NCBI RefSeq assembly: GCF_019976755.1
Contig: NZ_AP023441.1
Span: forward strand, 3,159,501-3,223,500
Direction of reading: 5' to 3'
Source of the DNA: Nostoc sp. MS1
GTDB lineage: Bacteria > Cyanobacteriota > Cyanobacteriia > Cyanobacteriales > Nostocaceae
DNA length: 64,000 nt
Positions 25,125 through 33,987 of this stretch are shown in pieces. The notes under the pieces were generated by a model. That model was not told where the DNA came from. It ran no database searches and worked only from the letters and a program-made list of their open reading frames with translations. The first letter of the stretch is position 1; each line of letters starts with the position of its first letter. A program made the translations under genes and the position numbers.

Positions 25125-25943
25125 TTACTTACCAGTTAACTTAACTAAAGCAATACCACCAAAGTAAAGAGTCAGCACCGCACCAGCTAGAAGACTTTGT
25201 GTTAAAGGGTCAGTGGAAGGCGTAAGCACAGCACCCAAAACCACGGCAGCCATAATTACAAATCGCCAACCAGAAACCATGCGTTCTGAGGAAACAATGC
25301 CTAAATTAGCCAGTAAAAGCTGGATTATCGGCACTTGAAAGGCTAAACCAGTGCTAAATAAAAGCAACAATACAAACTCAAAATATTTATCAATAGACCA
25401 GAGTTGTTCTACTACATCCGCACCGTAGCTAATGAAGAAATTCAAAGCGGCGGGAATGAGTAATAAATAGGCGAAAACTAAACCACCCACGAACAAAACA
25501 CTTGAGCCTAAAACCACTGGCCCTAACAAGCGACGTTCGCGGCGAGTCAGTCCGGGGAGAACAAATAAAATAATTTGGTAGAGGATAAAGGGGGTAGAAA
25601 GCAACAACCCACTGTAGCCAGCTACTTTGACAGAGACAAAGAAATACTCTCCGGGCGCTAGTTGAAGAAATTTAACTCCTTGGGCGGGAACTTCTAGAAG
25701 CTGCACAATTCGCTTGACGGCGAAGAAACAACCAACAACACTCACTGCAACAGCAATTAACGAATAAAAGATACGCTGTCTTAACTCTTCTAGGTGGTCG
25801 AATAGAGACATTTCGACTTCACCCGGCAACTCATCTTCGAGGGAATCAATATCTGAGTTGCCATATCCTTCTGTCTCAATCTCAGGAGTTTGAATTGTAT
25901 CTACTTCTTTTGAAGGGGTCATGGCTGGGGTGGTAGGCAACAT
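25125..25943 (-). CDS. tatC: Sec-independent protein translocase TatC
   Basis: A 272-residue polytopic membrane protein with six hydrophobic helices. It shows the TatC N-terminal signature EMSLFDHLEELRQRIFYSLI (near residue 43), PFILYQIILFVLPGLTRRERR and the conserved F-region before the last helices (VVLGAVLTPSTDPLTQSLLAG). TatC recognises twin-arginine signals such as that of PetC, encoded 0.9 kb downstream. About 40 acidic residues precede the conserved start; an internal ATG is possible but the full length is reasonable for cyanobacteria. It is followed at 8 bases by csaA. Confidence 0.95.
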   Translation of the reverse strand: MLPTTPAMTPSKEVDTIQTPEIETEGYGNSDIDSLEDELPGEVEMSLFDHLEELRQRIFYSLIAVAVSVVGCFFAVKRIVQLLEVPAQGVKFLQLAPGEYFFVSVKVAGYSGLLLSTPFILYQIILFVLPGLTRRERRLLGPVVLGSSVLFVGGLVFAYLLLIPAALNFFISYGADVVEQLWSIDKYFEFVLLLLFSTGLAFQVPIIQLLLANLGIVSSERMVSGWRFVIMAAVVLGAVLTPSTDPLTQSLLAGAVLTLYFGGIALVKLTGK

Positions 25944-26460
25944 TTGCTAACTATTGTATCTGGGGAAGCAGCTACCACCACAAGATTGACCCATACAAAA
26001 CAAAAATCCTCGTTGTGGGTAAGCAACTGATAAATATGTCAGAATATAGAAGTATAGGGGAATTAATCTACTATTGACCGTACTAATTTTAGATTTTAAA
26101 TTTTGGATTTTGGATTATTTTTGGTTCAAGCCCTGCCCCTGGTGGGCGGAAAAAATCGCGGAATCGTCAATCCAAAATCTCCAAGCTGCATCCCCTTGTG
26201 GATGCAGTCAATCCAAAATCTAAAATTGTTTGACTCTACACTTGGGACAGATATTTGCCCCGTTATGCTAGATATACCCTGCTTGCGTATCAGCAGGAAA
26301 AAATTGATGCACAGATTTTTGCCAGTAGTAGCATTGCATACATCGATATTTCATTAATAGTACAACGATTACTTTTAGAATTTCTTCTCATCAGGCTGCA
26401 TCTACAAAATAAGTGATCAGTTCGCTCACCATTGGCGAACATAAGTTGTTTGCTGAGGTT
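25944..26460. other. Intergenic region with an ATTTTGGATT-type palindromic repeat
   Basis: 517 bases. From about 26085 to 26226 lies a dispersed repeat: outer arms of ATTTTAGATTTT / GGATTTTGGATT on the left and CAATCCAAAATCTAAAATT on the right enclose two small hairpins (CCCCTGGTGGGCGG and CTGCATCCCCTTGTGGATGCAG). The remainder is AT-rich with no convincing gene. A frame through 26103-26357 is only a reading of the repeat. Confidence 0.55.
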
Positions 26461-26694
26461 ATGATGAAAAGGAGAATTTGGATTAGTTTTTTGGCATTAC
26501 CTATTTACTTTTACAATGCCGAAATAAATGCTGTAATGAGCCGTGAGGTAGAAAGCGTTATCAATCCATTTTTGAGTACAACTGCTTTCGTTGCTAATAG
26601 TCAAAATGTTCAATCAGAGATAATGCCGTGGCAAATGTCGGCCAGGGATGAACAGACAGGTGAATGCTTGCGTCAGCGTAAATGTAAAGATTAA
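26461..26694 (+). CDS. Small putative secreted protein, unknown
   Basis: A 77-residue frame starting at tandem ATGs (26461/26464). The N-terminus is basic then hydrophobic (MKRRIWISFLALPIYFYNAE), like a signal peptide. The mature part is polar and ends in TGECLRQRKCKD with two Cys that could form a disulfide. No family recognised and no operon partner. Ribosome-binding site is weak. It may be a real small exported protein, but chance coding cannot be excluded. Confidence 0.4.
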   Translation: MMKRRIWISFLALPIYFYNAEINAVMSREVESVINPFLSTTAFVANSQNVQSEIMPWQMSARDEQTGECLRQRKCKD

Positions 26695-26842
26695 TGTAAA
26701 TTTGTATCTAAAGGTAGCTATTGAAAGTATATAATTCATGCGCGAATTTTATGAAGTCTGCTGAATAATTAAAGTAATTGGGCTTTATATAAACAAATAA
26801 ACGTCTAGTGAATAACTAGACGCTATTAAAAACAGAATAATA

Positions 26843-27592
26843 TTAAACTGCTAACTTTTTCTGTGGTTTCGATGTTTGAGAAACTAACATAACACCAGCT
26901 AGTGCTAAGATGCCAAAAGTAGTAGAAGCTTCTGGAACTCTTCGGCGAACACTTACTTTCTTTTCACCATAGTATTGTACTTGAGCAGTAATTTTTGCCA
27001 ATGTACTAATGTCAGATGAAACGTTACCACCATTAGCACTGACATTTGTTTCAATATTAGTAAAGGGAAGGAAACTATAAGTTCCCGTTTTTCCTAAGAA
27101 TTTAGAAATTTCGGCGATACTAGTAAACTCCTTAGTAATGGTTGTAGATGTGGTAAAAGTGTCTATGTCGATAGTTTTATTGGCTCCTACGGAGTAAGAC
27201 TTATTGATGAGGAACTGAGGAGTAGAGAAGACAGCAAAAGGATCTAATCCTATATCTGTCTGAATGTCGAACTGTTTTAACTCACTCTTCACAGTAACTG
27301 ACCGAGAACTTCTAGTTTTGTTAGTCACTGTTCCCTCAGTCGTGAGTTCAGCTTTTAGACTCAAAACTATCTTGTCTATTATTGTTTCCTCTTTTTCAGA
27401 ATCGTACTTGTTGAACGTGAGCTTATCTGTACCATCAAGATCAGTAAAGTCTGAAAAGATGACTTCAGGTGTAGTAGACAAGAGTGTTGAAGCATGAGCC
27501 TTCGGTGCTAGTACCAATGTGGCTAGCGGAACCATAGCTGTTACTCCAGCAACTTTTAGAACACGAGATAGGGATTTTGTCAGCATTGTCAT
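26843..27592 (-). CDS. PEP-CTERM-type exported protein
   Basis: A 249-residue secreted protein. It has a signal peptide (cleavage near AHA-ST) and a beta-rich, Thr/Ser-rich body with no catalytic motif. The C-terminus is a PEP-CTERM-like sorting signal: VPEAST at about 220, a hydrophobic helix (FGILALAGVMLVS) and a basic tail. Ala replaces the usual Pro after VPE. Such tails are cut by exosortases; a cyanoexosortase gene lies in this window at 58338-59258. The body resembles choice-of-anchor type domains, but this is not certain. The two N-terminal Met codons leave a two-residue start ambiguity. Probably cell-surface or exopolysaccharide associated. Confidence 0.78.
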   Translation of the reverse strand: MTMLTKSLSRVLKVAGVTAMVPLATLVLAPKAHASTLLSTTPEVIFSDFTDLDGTDKLTFNKYDSEKEETIIDKIVLSLKAELTTEGTVTNKTRSSRSVTVKSELKQFDIQTDIGLDPFAVFSTPQFLINKSYSVGANKTIDIDTFTTSTTITKEFTSIAEISKFLGKTGTYSFLPFTNIETNVSANGGNVSSDISTLAKITAQVQYYGEKKVSVRRRVPEASTTFGILALAGVMLVSQTSKPQKKLAV

Positions 27593-28213
27593 GAGTTTAG
27601 TTTTTTGTTACGTACCAGAAATTAATCAGCAGGGAGATGAGGAATTGATAGTTATTTCCTGCCATTTACCTTCGTTATCAGATGATTGTTAAGGGATGAA
27701 GTAAATACGGAGGTATAATTCCAGCTACGAAGTTAAGTGTTAGTCTTTCTGCGTAAAAAGTAGTATTTTCACGTAGTGAAAACAAGACTATTAAATTACT
27801 TTAAAGATAAAAAAGCAAGTACCTAAGTAATTCCTCTATCAAAACTTCATTACTAGGTTGTAATAACTTCAAATAAACTGCGTATTAGCAAGCTTGAAGC
27901 AGCATTTTTGTGAGATGATATTAGGTATAAAAATAGTTAAAATTGCACTCTTGCCCAACTTATGGGTTATAGCAGGAGCAGGAAGTAAAATCTTACTAAT
28001 CCTTGCATTCAAGCATTATCTACAATGTTCTGCTCCCTCATAAACCGCTAAAAAAGGGGGGTTATGAGGGAATATAAAGTCCACGGCAGTTACTCGATTG
28101 TCGGTAGAGTACTCTAACCACTGGTGAGGATGAAATAGAGTTTAATTGCAATCTCAATCAAAAAAGATGAGACTGGCCAAAATCCCACTTGTCCAAAATT
28201 ACGATTAGGAAGT
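27593..28213. other. Intergenic region between the PEP-CTERM gene and murJ
   Basis: 621 bases, AT-rich, no supported gene. It holds a perfect inverted repeat at 27766-27782 and a hairpin CCCTCATAAACC...GGGGTTATGAGGG at about 28031-28067 that belongs to no feature I can name. Confidence 0.5.
27766..27782. promoter_or_regulatory. Inverted repeat TTTTCAC-GTA-GTGAAAA, candidate operator
   Basis: A perfect 7-3-7 inverted repeat 174 bases upstream of the PEP-CTERM gene start. Its symmetry suits a dimeric regulator. No regulator gene is nearby; the role is a guess. Confidence 0.3.
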
Positions 28214-29818
28214 TTATCTTTTCAGAAAGCGCTGACGCATCCGCACGACAAAAGTATTAACTTCTGGTATTTTCATGAGTGAGGCGATCGCAGCAAACAC
28301 CGCAATTCCCACGAAGCCAGATATACACAATTGTAAAATTAGAATTAATAAACCTTCTTTACCTAACAATTGCTGAGAAACTACCAAGGTAGCAAAACTA
28401 GCAATACCTGATACCACACTACCAGCAATTAAACCAAGGATTGGTACGCCCCACTCCCGCCAAGGTATCCCGTTGAGGCGGCGGTCAAGTATAAATAAGA
28501 GCATGAGCATCGAGCTACAATTGACACTCACTGTAGCTAACACCAAACCAGGAGCGCCAAACGGTTTCACGAAAAACCAATCTAATAAAGCATTGAGGAG
28601 GATGTTAAAAATGCTAATGCGGAAAGGTGTCTGCCCATCTCCTAAAGCGTAAAATACTCTTACTAAGACATCCCGCCCTAAATAAGCAAACATGCCAATA
28701 CCGTAAGAAACCAGCAGGGATGAAACTAACTGTGTAGCATCTTGTTTAAATGCACCACGTTCATAAACCACCTGAACAATCGGCACTGATAAAGTTACTA
28801 ACAATGCCCCCAAGGGAAGCATCGTTACAGCCGTAAGTAATAATCCTTGACGAATGCGTAATTTTAAATCTGGCCAGTTTTCTGGTTCCGCTAGTTTGGC
28901 GAAGATGGGTAATAAAGGCAACAATATAATATTAGAAATAATTCCTAAAGGTGTTTGTACAAGGAGATTGGCGTAGTTAAAACCAGCCGCAGCACCAGGA
29001 ATTGGACTGGCAAAGTATAAGTCTGTAGCAACGTTAATCGGCATCATCCCAGAAGAAATCGTGGCTGGTGTCATCACTCTAATGACTTCCTGAACTCCAG
29101 GAGATTGAAAGTCAAATCTCAACCGTAATGTACCAAGTCCTAAGCGCCATTGCACAATTAACTGCACTAACCATTGGAGAATTGCCCCACCCAAGGTTCC
29201 CCAAGCCAACACCATACCACCGATAAAAGCATATTCTGGCTTGACGATATCTTTGCCTAATTGCATAGCCATGACACCTATACCGATAACAACTGTCACG
29301 CTGGATAATAGGGGGCTGATGGAGAGTAGCCAATATTGATTAGCGGCGTTAAGTGTACCGAAACCGATGCCGATTAAGCCAGAGAATAAAGCCATCGGGG
29401 CCATAATTTGAATTTGTTGAATGGCGATCGCTCGCGTCTTCTCCTGCAAACCATGACCAACAATATCTACAATATTATCTGCCAAGAAAATCTGGGCTAC
29501 CGTTACTAACAGCAATATTCCCCCCACCAAGGTAGTCACAGTTTCTACTAGGGGTGCGGCTTCTTCTTGCTTGCGCTTGGCTAAAACGCTCACCACTGCA
29601 CTATGTAACGGCCCATTAACCCCGCCCAGTAGTACCAATAGAAAACCAGGGATGATGTAGGCATAGCTGTAGGCAGTAGCAGCCGCACCCACACCGAAAG
29701 CAGCTGCGATCGCTTGCTGCCTTACCAAACCGAAAATTTTACTAATTAAAGTGGCTGCGGCAACAATGCCAGCAATCCCAGCGAAGGAACGAGAGGTTTT
29801 TTGCTCTTGATTAGTCAC
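28214..29818 (-). CDS. murJ: Lipid II flippase MurJ
   Basis: A 534-residue membrane protein of the MviN/MurJ family (MOP exporter superfamily), about 14 helices. The N-terminal signature is AAATLISKIFGLVRQQAIAAAFG, and conserved loops include LLGGVNGPLHSAVV and YALGDGQTPFRIS. MurJ flips lipid II across the inner membrane for peptidoglycan synthesis. A GTG at 29818 (VTNQEQKTS) is preferred because it begins the conserved region; the frame is open to another GTG at 29854, adding 12 Cys-containing residues. A cupin gene lies 84 bases upstream on the same strand. Confidence 0.93.
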   Translation of the reverse strand: MTNQEQKTSRSFAGIAGIVAAATLISKIFGLVRQQAIAAAFGVGAAATAYSYAYIIPGFLLVLLGGVNGPLHSAVVSVLAKRKQEEAAPLVETVTTLVGGILLLVTVAQIFLADNIVDIVGHGLQEKTRAIAIQQIQIMAPMALFSGLIGIGFGTLNAANQYWLLSISPLLSSVTVVIGIGVMAMQLGKDIVKPEYAFIGGMVLAWGTLGGAILQWLVQLIVQWRLGLGTLRLRFDFQSPGVQEVIRVMTPATISSGMMPINVATDLYFASPIPGAAAGFNYANLLVQTPLGIISNIILLPLLPIFAKLAEPENWPDLKLRIRQGLLLTAVTMLPLGALLVTLSVPIVQVVYERGAFKQDATQLVSSLLVSYGIGMFAYLGRDVLVRVFYALGDGQTPFRISIFNILLNALLDWFFVKPFGAPGLVLATVSVNCSSMLMLLFILDRRLNGIPWREWGVPILGLIAGSVVSGIASFATLVVSQQLLGKEGLLILILQLCISGFVGIAVFAAIASLMKIPEVNTFVVRMRQRFLKR

Positions 29819-29901
29819 GAATATTTCCCGACAACTCTTGCAGAGTGCATACACCTGAAAACATTAACTCGAAATCTGGCGATCTGTCAGGTAAATTTTT
29901 T

Positions 29902-30399
29902 CTAACCAGCATTGGCAGTAGGTGGAAATCTTACCTCATACTTGGTTACAGCTAGGGCGATCGCTTTTTCTAGCTCGTCAGGGCCTATTTTACCCAATAG
30001 ACTAAGTTTTTCTTTGTCGCTGCTTGGGTGTACTAGTTGTCCTGCTTCTATAAAAAACCGTTCACCGCCAGATGGGGTTATCCAAGCAAGAAATTTAGCA
30101 GGCTTTAAACCAATATTTTTAAAACTATGGAATTGACCTCTGGAGATATGAATAAAAGTTCCTGGGGTAGCAAATATAGTCTTTTCATCAATTTGGTACT
30201 CAACTTCCCCATCCAGAACGTAATGTACTTCGTCCATTTCATCATGAAGGTGAGGGGGTATAAAGCCTTGAGGCTGCATTAGTACTTCAATTAACCCATA
30301 CGCACCGTTTGTCTTTTCCCCTGTAGCCAGAATCGTGTATAAATCCCCAAGTACCAAGTATGTCTCACCATTACCTGGTTGAATTACTATGCCTGTCAT
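29902..30399 (-). CDS. Cupin domain protein
   Basis: A 165-residue single-domain cupin. Motif 1 is PPHLHDEMDEVHYVLDGEVEY (metal ligands His, His, Glu, with a His following). Motif 2 is FIHISRGQFHSFKNIG. The arrangement is like quercetin-dioxygenase-type cupins, which bind one metal and act as dioxygenases, isomerases or binding proteins. Substrate unknown. No signal peptide. It lies upstream of murJ on the same strand but has no obvious functional link to it. Confidence 0.8.
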   Translation of the reverse strand: MTGIVIQPGNGETYLVLGDLYTILATGEKTNGAYGLIEVLMQPQGFIPPHLHDEMDEVHYVLDGEVEYQIDEKTIFATPGTFIHISRGQFHSFKNIGLKPAKFLAWITPSGGERFFIEAGQLVHPSSDKEKLSLLGKIGPDELEKAIALAVTKYEVRFPPTANAG

Positions 30400-30552
30400 T
30401 TCTACAAACCTTTTGAATACAAGTAAGTTGATTACCCATTATTTATCAGGGATTTTTTCCATATTTATGAGAGAAATACTTAAAAGTATATTTTCCTTAG
30501 TTTGCGAAATCTTGGCAGCACTTGGGAATTTTGCTAATATCATAGTTAGTGC

Positions 30553-30625
<73 letters not shown>

Positions 30626-30841
30626 TAATTTCAGGCTTGGCATTCAAAACATTGACAAAATTTTGCCTAAACTGAGCAATTATCTCTCCTCAATAGCGCA
30701 GTTTTTAGGGCAGAAATAGGTTTTATCCACAAATTGAGTCAAAAGCTAGAGCGAGCAAACTACTCACTTTGAGCTTGGTCAAGGATAGATTAGGGTGAAA
30801 TATACCTAATATGTTAATTAGATATATCCTATCTATGGTCT

Positions 30842-32077
30842 ATGGCACAAAAGTGGCTATCAATTATTGGTATTGGTGAAGATGGATTACCAGGTTTAAG
30901 TGTGATCGCACAATCTCTACTGGCTCAAGCTGATATCATTGTCGGCGGCGATCGCCATCTATCAATGTTACCCCCAAACGATCAGCGAGAAAAAATCCTC
31001 TGGGCTTCTCCTATCAGTAACTCAGTAGAAGAAATTATCAATCGTCGAGGTCAATCTGTATGTGTGTTAGCAAGTGGTGATCCTTTATGTTACGGCATTG
31101 GTGTTACCCTGACGCGACGCATACCCATATCCGAAATTACCATTATCCCTGCACCTTCATCTTTTAGCCTCGCCTGCGCCAGATTAGGATGGTCTTTAAC
31201 TGAGGTAGAAACCCTAAGTTTATGCGGTCGTCCCTCGGCTTTAGTGCAATCTTATATATATCCTGGTGGGCGGTTATTGATTTTGAGTGAGGGTAAAAAT
31301 ACACCCGGTATTGTCGCGGAAATTCTTACACAGCGTGGTTTTGGTAATAGCCAGATCACCGTGTTGGAACGAATGGGTGGCATTCATGAAAGGATATTAA
31401 CAAGTACAGCCGCATCTTGGCAGGAAACAGAAATTGCAGACTTGAATGCGATCGCCATTCATTGTATTGCTGATGCTGACGTTACACCATTACCCAGGAT
31501 ACCAGGATTACCAGATAACGTTTATCAACACGATGGACAACTTACCAAACGGGAAGTTAGAGCCTTTACCCTATCAACATTAGCACCCACCCCCGGAGAA
31601 TTACTTTGGGATGTAGGCGCGGGTTGTGGTTCCATATCCATAGAATGGATGCGGACTCATCCCCGATGTAGTGCGATCGCCATCGAACAAAACGCCACTA
31701 GACTTCAATACATTGCAGATAACGCCGCCGCATTAGGCACACCCAACCTCAAAATCATCTCAGGAAAAGCACCTTCAGCCTTACAAGATTTACCTACACC
31801 CGATGCCATCTTTATCGGTGGTGGAGTTACAGCAGACGGCTTATTTGATATTTGTTGGCAAGCATTACGCCCTGGTGGCAGACTAGTTGCTAATGTCGTC
31901 ACAATAGAAGGTGAACAAACCTTATTTCAATGGTATGAAAAAGTAGGGGGCAATTTTACCCGTATTGCCATTCAACGAGCAGAACCAATTGGCAAATTCT
32001 TAGGCTGGCGTGCAATGGCTCCCGTAACTCAATGGGTAGTAACGAAGAGTCAACAGTCAACAGTCAACAGTCCATAG
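30842..32077 (+). CDS. cobL: Precorrin-6Y C5,15-methyltransferase, bifunctional CbiE/CbiT
   Basis: A 411-residue fusion. The N-terminal ~200 residues are the CbiE tetrapyrrole methylase (WLSIIGIGEDGLPGL, GGDRHLSML, LASGDPLCYGIG). The C-terminal ~190 are CbiT, a Rossmann AdoMet methyltransferase with decarboxylase activity (LTKREVRAFTLSTLAP, then LLWDVGAGCGSISIEW). Together they methylate C5 and C15 and remove the C12 acetate in cobalamin ring synthesis. No other cobalamin gene is adjacent and no cobalamin riboswitch was recognised upstream. The last residues (SQQSTVNSP) and stop are encoded by heptamer repeat DNA, so the extreme C-terminus is not conserved sequence. Confidence 0.94.
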   Translation: MAQKWLSIIGIGEDGLPGLSVIAQSLLAQADIIVGGDRHLSMLPPNDQREKILWASPISNSVEEIINRRGQSVCVLASGDPLCYGIGVTLTRRIPISEITIIPAPSSFSLACARLGWSLTEVETLSLCGRPSALVQSYIYPGGRLLILSEGKNTPGIVAEILTQRGFGNSQITVLERMGGIHERILTSTAASWQETEIADLNAIAIHCIADADVTPLPRIPGLPDNVYQHDGQLTKREVRAFTLSTLAPTPGELLWDVGAGCGSISIEWMRTHPRCSAIAIEQNATRLQYIADNAAALGTPNLKIISGKAPSALQDLPTPDAIFIGGGVTADGLFDICWQALRPGGRLVANVVTIEGEQTLFQWYEKVGGNFTRIAIQRAEPIGKFLGWRAMAPVTQWVVTKSQQSTVNSP

Positions 32078-32148
32078 TCCATAGTTCTTCTCCCCTGCTC
32101 CTCTGCTTCCCTACTCCCCACTCCCCACTCCCTACTCCCTTCTCCTCA
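32047..32148. repeat. Two heptamer repeat families behind cobL
   Basis: 32047-32085 carries GTCAACA / GTCCATA units that overlap the cobL 3' end. 32111-32145 carries five copies of a second 7-base unit, CYACTCC or CTTCTCC, forming a polypyrimidine tract. Similar pyrimidine tracts stand at about 5405-5430, 7872-7920 and 9845-9890. Confidence 0.8.
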
Positions 32149-32250
32149 ATTACAAACCGTTAAACTTCATTGCGAAGTAACAAGCAGAGTGAAACAACAT
32201 GATAAGTTTTGATAATGTAAAGCAATTGTCTAGAGGATAAGGAGAATACG

Positions 32251-32457
32251 GTGGCAATCGAATCAAACTTACTAAACGGCACAGTTCTACCAAAAGAAGA
32301 CATTAGTGAATATGTTGCCCACCTCCAGCTACACATGACTTTACAAGCAAGGAATCTGGTTCCGACCTTACAACAAACCATACAAGACAGTAGACAACAA
32401 TTGCTGCATCAAACCCAAGCCAATTTTGAAAAGCAGGTTTCTCGGCAAGGTTTATAA
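32251..32457 (+). CDS. Small conserved-type hypothetical protein
   Basis: A 68-residue frame opening with GTG at 32251, placed 7 bases after a strong AAGGAG ribosome-binding site, which argues that it is translated. The product is soluble and mostly helical with a Gln-rich C-terminal half (LQQTIQDSRQQLLHQTQANF). No known domain. It is followed after ~200 bases by the GNAT gene on the same strand. Function unknown. Confidence 0.6.
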   Translation: MAIESNLLNGTVLPKEDISEYVAHLQLHMTLQARNLVPTLQQTIQDSRQQLLHQTQANFEKQVSRQGL

Positions 32458-32663
32458 TATAGATAAAAATAGATATTTAACGAAAAAGCAAATAAAATGA
32501 AAGCGGATGTTGTCGGTTTCACCTTGAAAGTGTTACCTACAAGTCTGCTTTTTCTAATTTTCCAGCCTTTAGTTATAAAAATCACTCTCTGGGTGCAAGA
32601 GTAAAGCGCATAAAACCGTTAAAATTGTTCCAGAAGCTCTTCCGTTCAATCCGTTAAGGCTAA

Positions 32664-33908
32664 ATGACAGCCCAAAACAAAATGACTTCACTACTTCCTC
32701 GCAATCTCAGCGTTGTCATCCGGCCAGTCCATTACCGGGATCTGGACGGAATCGAGCGGATATCTCAAGAATCATTTGCCGCCCACACCCCGCAAGGAGC
32801 TAGTTCTATTGCCAATCAAATGCAATGGCTGCGTCGCTGGTATGGGTTACTCAAAGTTTTGAGTTGGTTTCCTAACCCGCTACAGTATCGTTTCTGTGCT
32901 TACGTAGCCGAACAGGAGCGGATGTTTTTAGGAATGATTCAAGTTTCGCCGTTCAACCGGACACGCAGTACTTGGCGAGTTGATCGGGTAGTGTTGGATC
33001 GGTCTGTTGATAAGCAAGGTATCGGCTCACAACTGCTACGTCATTGTTTTGAAGCGATTGTAGAAGCCCGGACTTGGTTATTAGAAGTTAATGTCAACGA
33101 TATGGAAGCCTTGGCACTTTATCGGCAAAATGGGTTTCAGCGTTTGGCAGAAATGACCTACTGGGAAATTGACCCCGAATTATTAAGAGAATTAGCGCAA
33201 GCAGAGCCAGATTTGCCTAATCTCCTGCCAGTAAGTAATGCTGATGCACAGTTGTTGTATCAATTAGATACAGCATCAATGCCGCCGTTGGTACGCCAAG
33301 TATTTGATCGCAACACCCGCGATTTTAAAACCAGTTTGTTTGGCGCAATCAGAGATGCCATCAAACAATGGATAACGAAAATAGAAGTAGTCAGTGGTTA
33401 CGTATTTGAACCACAACGCAAAGCGGCGATCGGTTATTTTCAAGTACAGTTAGACCGCAAAGGTGAAACTCCCCACGTTGCCACTTTGACAGTTCATCCT
33501 GCCTACACTTGGCTATATCCAGAATTACTTTCTCAGTTAGCACGCATTGCTCAAGATTTCCCCCAACAAGGTTTACAACTAGCCTCCTCTGACTACCAAC
33601 CAGAGCGAGAAGAATATTTAGAGCGTATTGGTGCAAAGCGCATAGAACACACACTAATTATGTCCCGCTCAGTTTGGCACAAACTGCGGGAGTCGAAATT
33701 TGTCTCCTTAGAGGGTATTCAATGGACTGATGTTCTACAAGGACTACAGCCAGTACGTAAACCCATACCAGGGGGGATGTCATGGGTAAACCCCAGACAA
33801 CAATCATCCCCAGATATTCCTGTACCCAACCAATCAGAGCCTATGGCTTTTGGTGTAAAAGAAGCCATCACTCAGCAAGAGCCAGTGGATGAGACTAGGG
33901 ACAGTTGA
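32664..33908 (+). CDS. GNAT family N-acetyltransferase with C-terminal extension
   Basis: A 414-residue protein. The N-terminal ~170 residues form a GNAT domain: beta1 VVIRPVHYRDLDGIERI and the acetyl-CoA binding motif VDKQGIGSQLLRHCFEAI (Q-x-x-G-x-G/A variant). Then comes NDMEALALYRQNGFQRL. A second, weaker GNAT-like half spans about 200-345 (AAIGYFQVQL, then ATLTVHPAYTWLYPELLSQLARIA), so it may be a tandem GNAT. The last ~50 residues are disordered. Substrate unknown. ATG at 32664. The ruvX gene follows 71 bases after its stop, across heptamer repeats. Confidence 0.82.
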   Translation: MTAQNKMTSLLPRNLSVVIRPVHYRDLDGIERISQESFAAHTPQGASSIANQMQWLRRWYGLLKVLSWFPNPLQYRFCAYVAEQERMFLGMIQVSPFNRTRSTWRVDRVVLDRSVDKQGIGSQLLRHCFEAIVEARTWLLEVNVNDMEALALYRQNGFQRLAEMTYWEIDPELLRELAQAEPDLPNLLPVSNADAQLLYQLDTASMPPLVRQVFDRNTRDFKTSLFGAIRDAIKQWITKIEVVSGYVFEPQRKAAIGYFQVQLDRKGETPHVATLTVHPAYTWLYPELLSQLARIAQDFPQQGLQLASSDYQPEREEYLERIGAKRIEHTLIMSRSVWHKLRESKFVSLEGIQWTDVLQGLQPVRKPIPGGMSWVNPRQQSSPDIPVPNQSEPMAFGVKEAITQQEPVDETRDS

Positions 33909-33987
33909 CAGTTGACAGTGAACAGTGTGGAAATAACCTGATAACTGACTATGGACTAATGACTAATGACTAATGACTAATGACTAA
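33899..33987. repeat. Heptamer repeats spanning the GNAT stop and the ruvX start codon
   Basis: Units GACAGTTGACAGT, then GACTAATGACTAATGACTAA, fill the gap between the genes. The ruvX ATG at 33980 is the ATG of the last TAATGACTA unit. Confidence 0.85.

Noticed and set aside
26103..26357. 84-codon frame downstream of tatC
   Set aside because: Consists mostly of the ATTTTGGATT palindromic repeat.
30780..30842. Cobalamin riboswitch before cobL
   Set aside because: The upstream 218 bases lack the B12-box and the conserved stem pattern.
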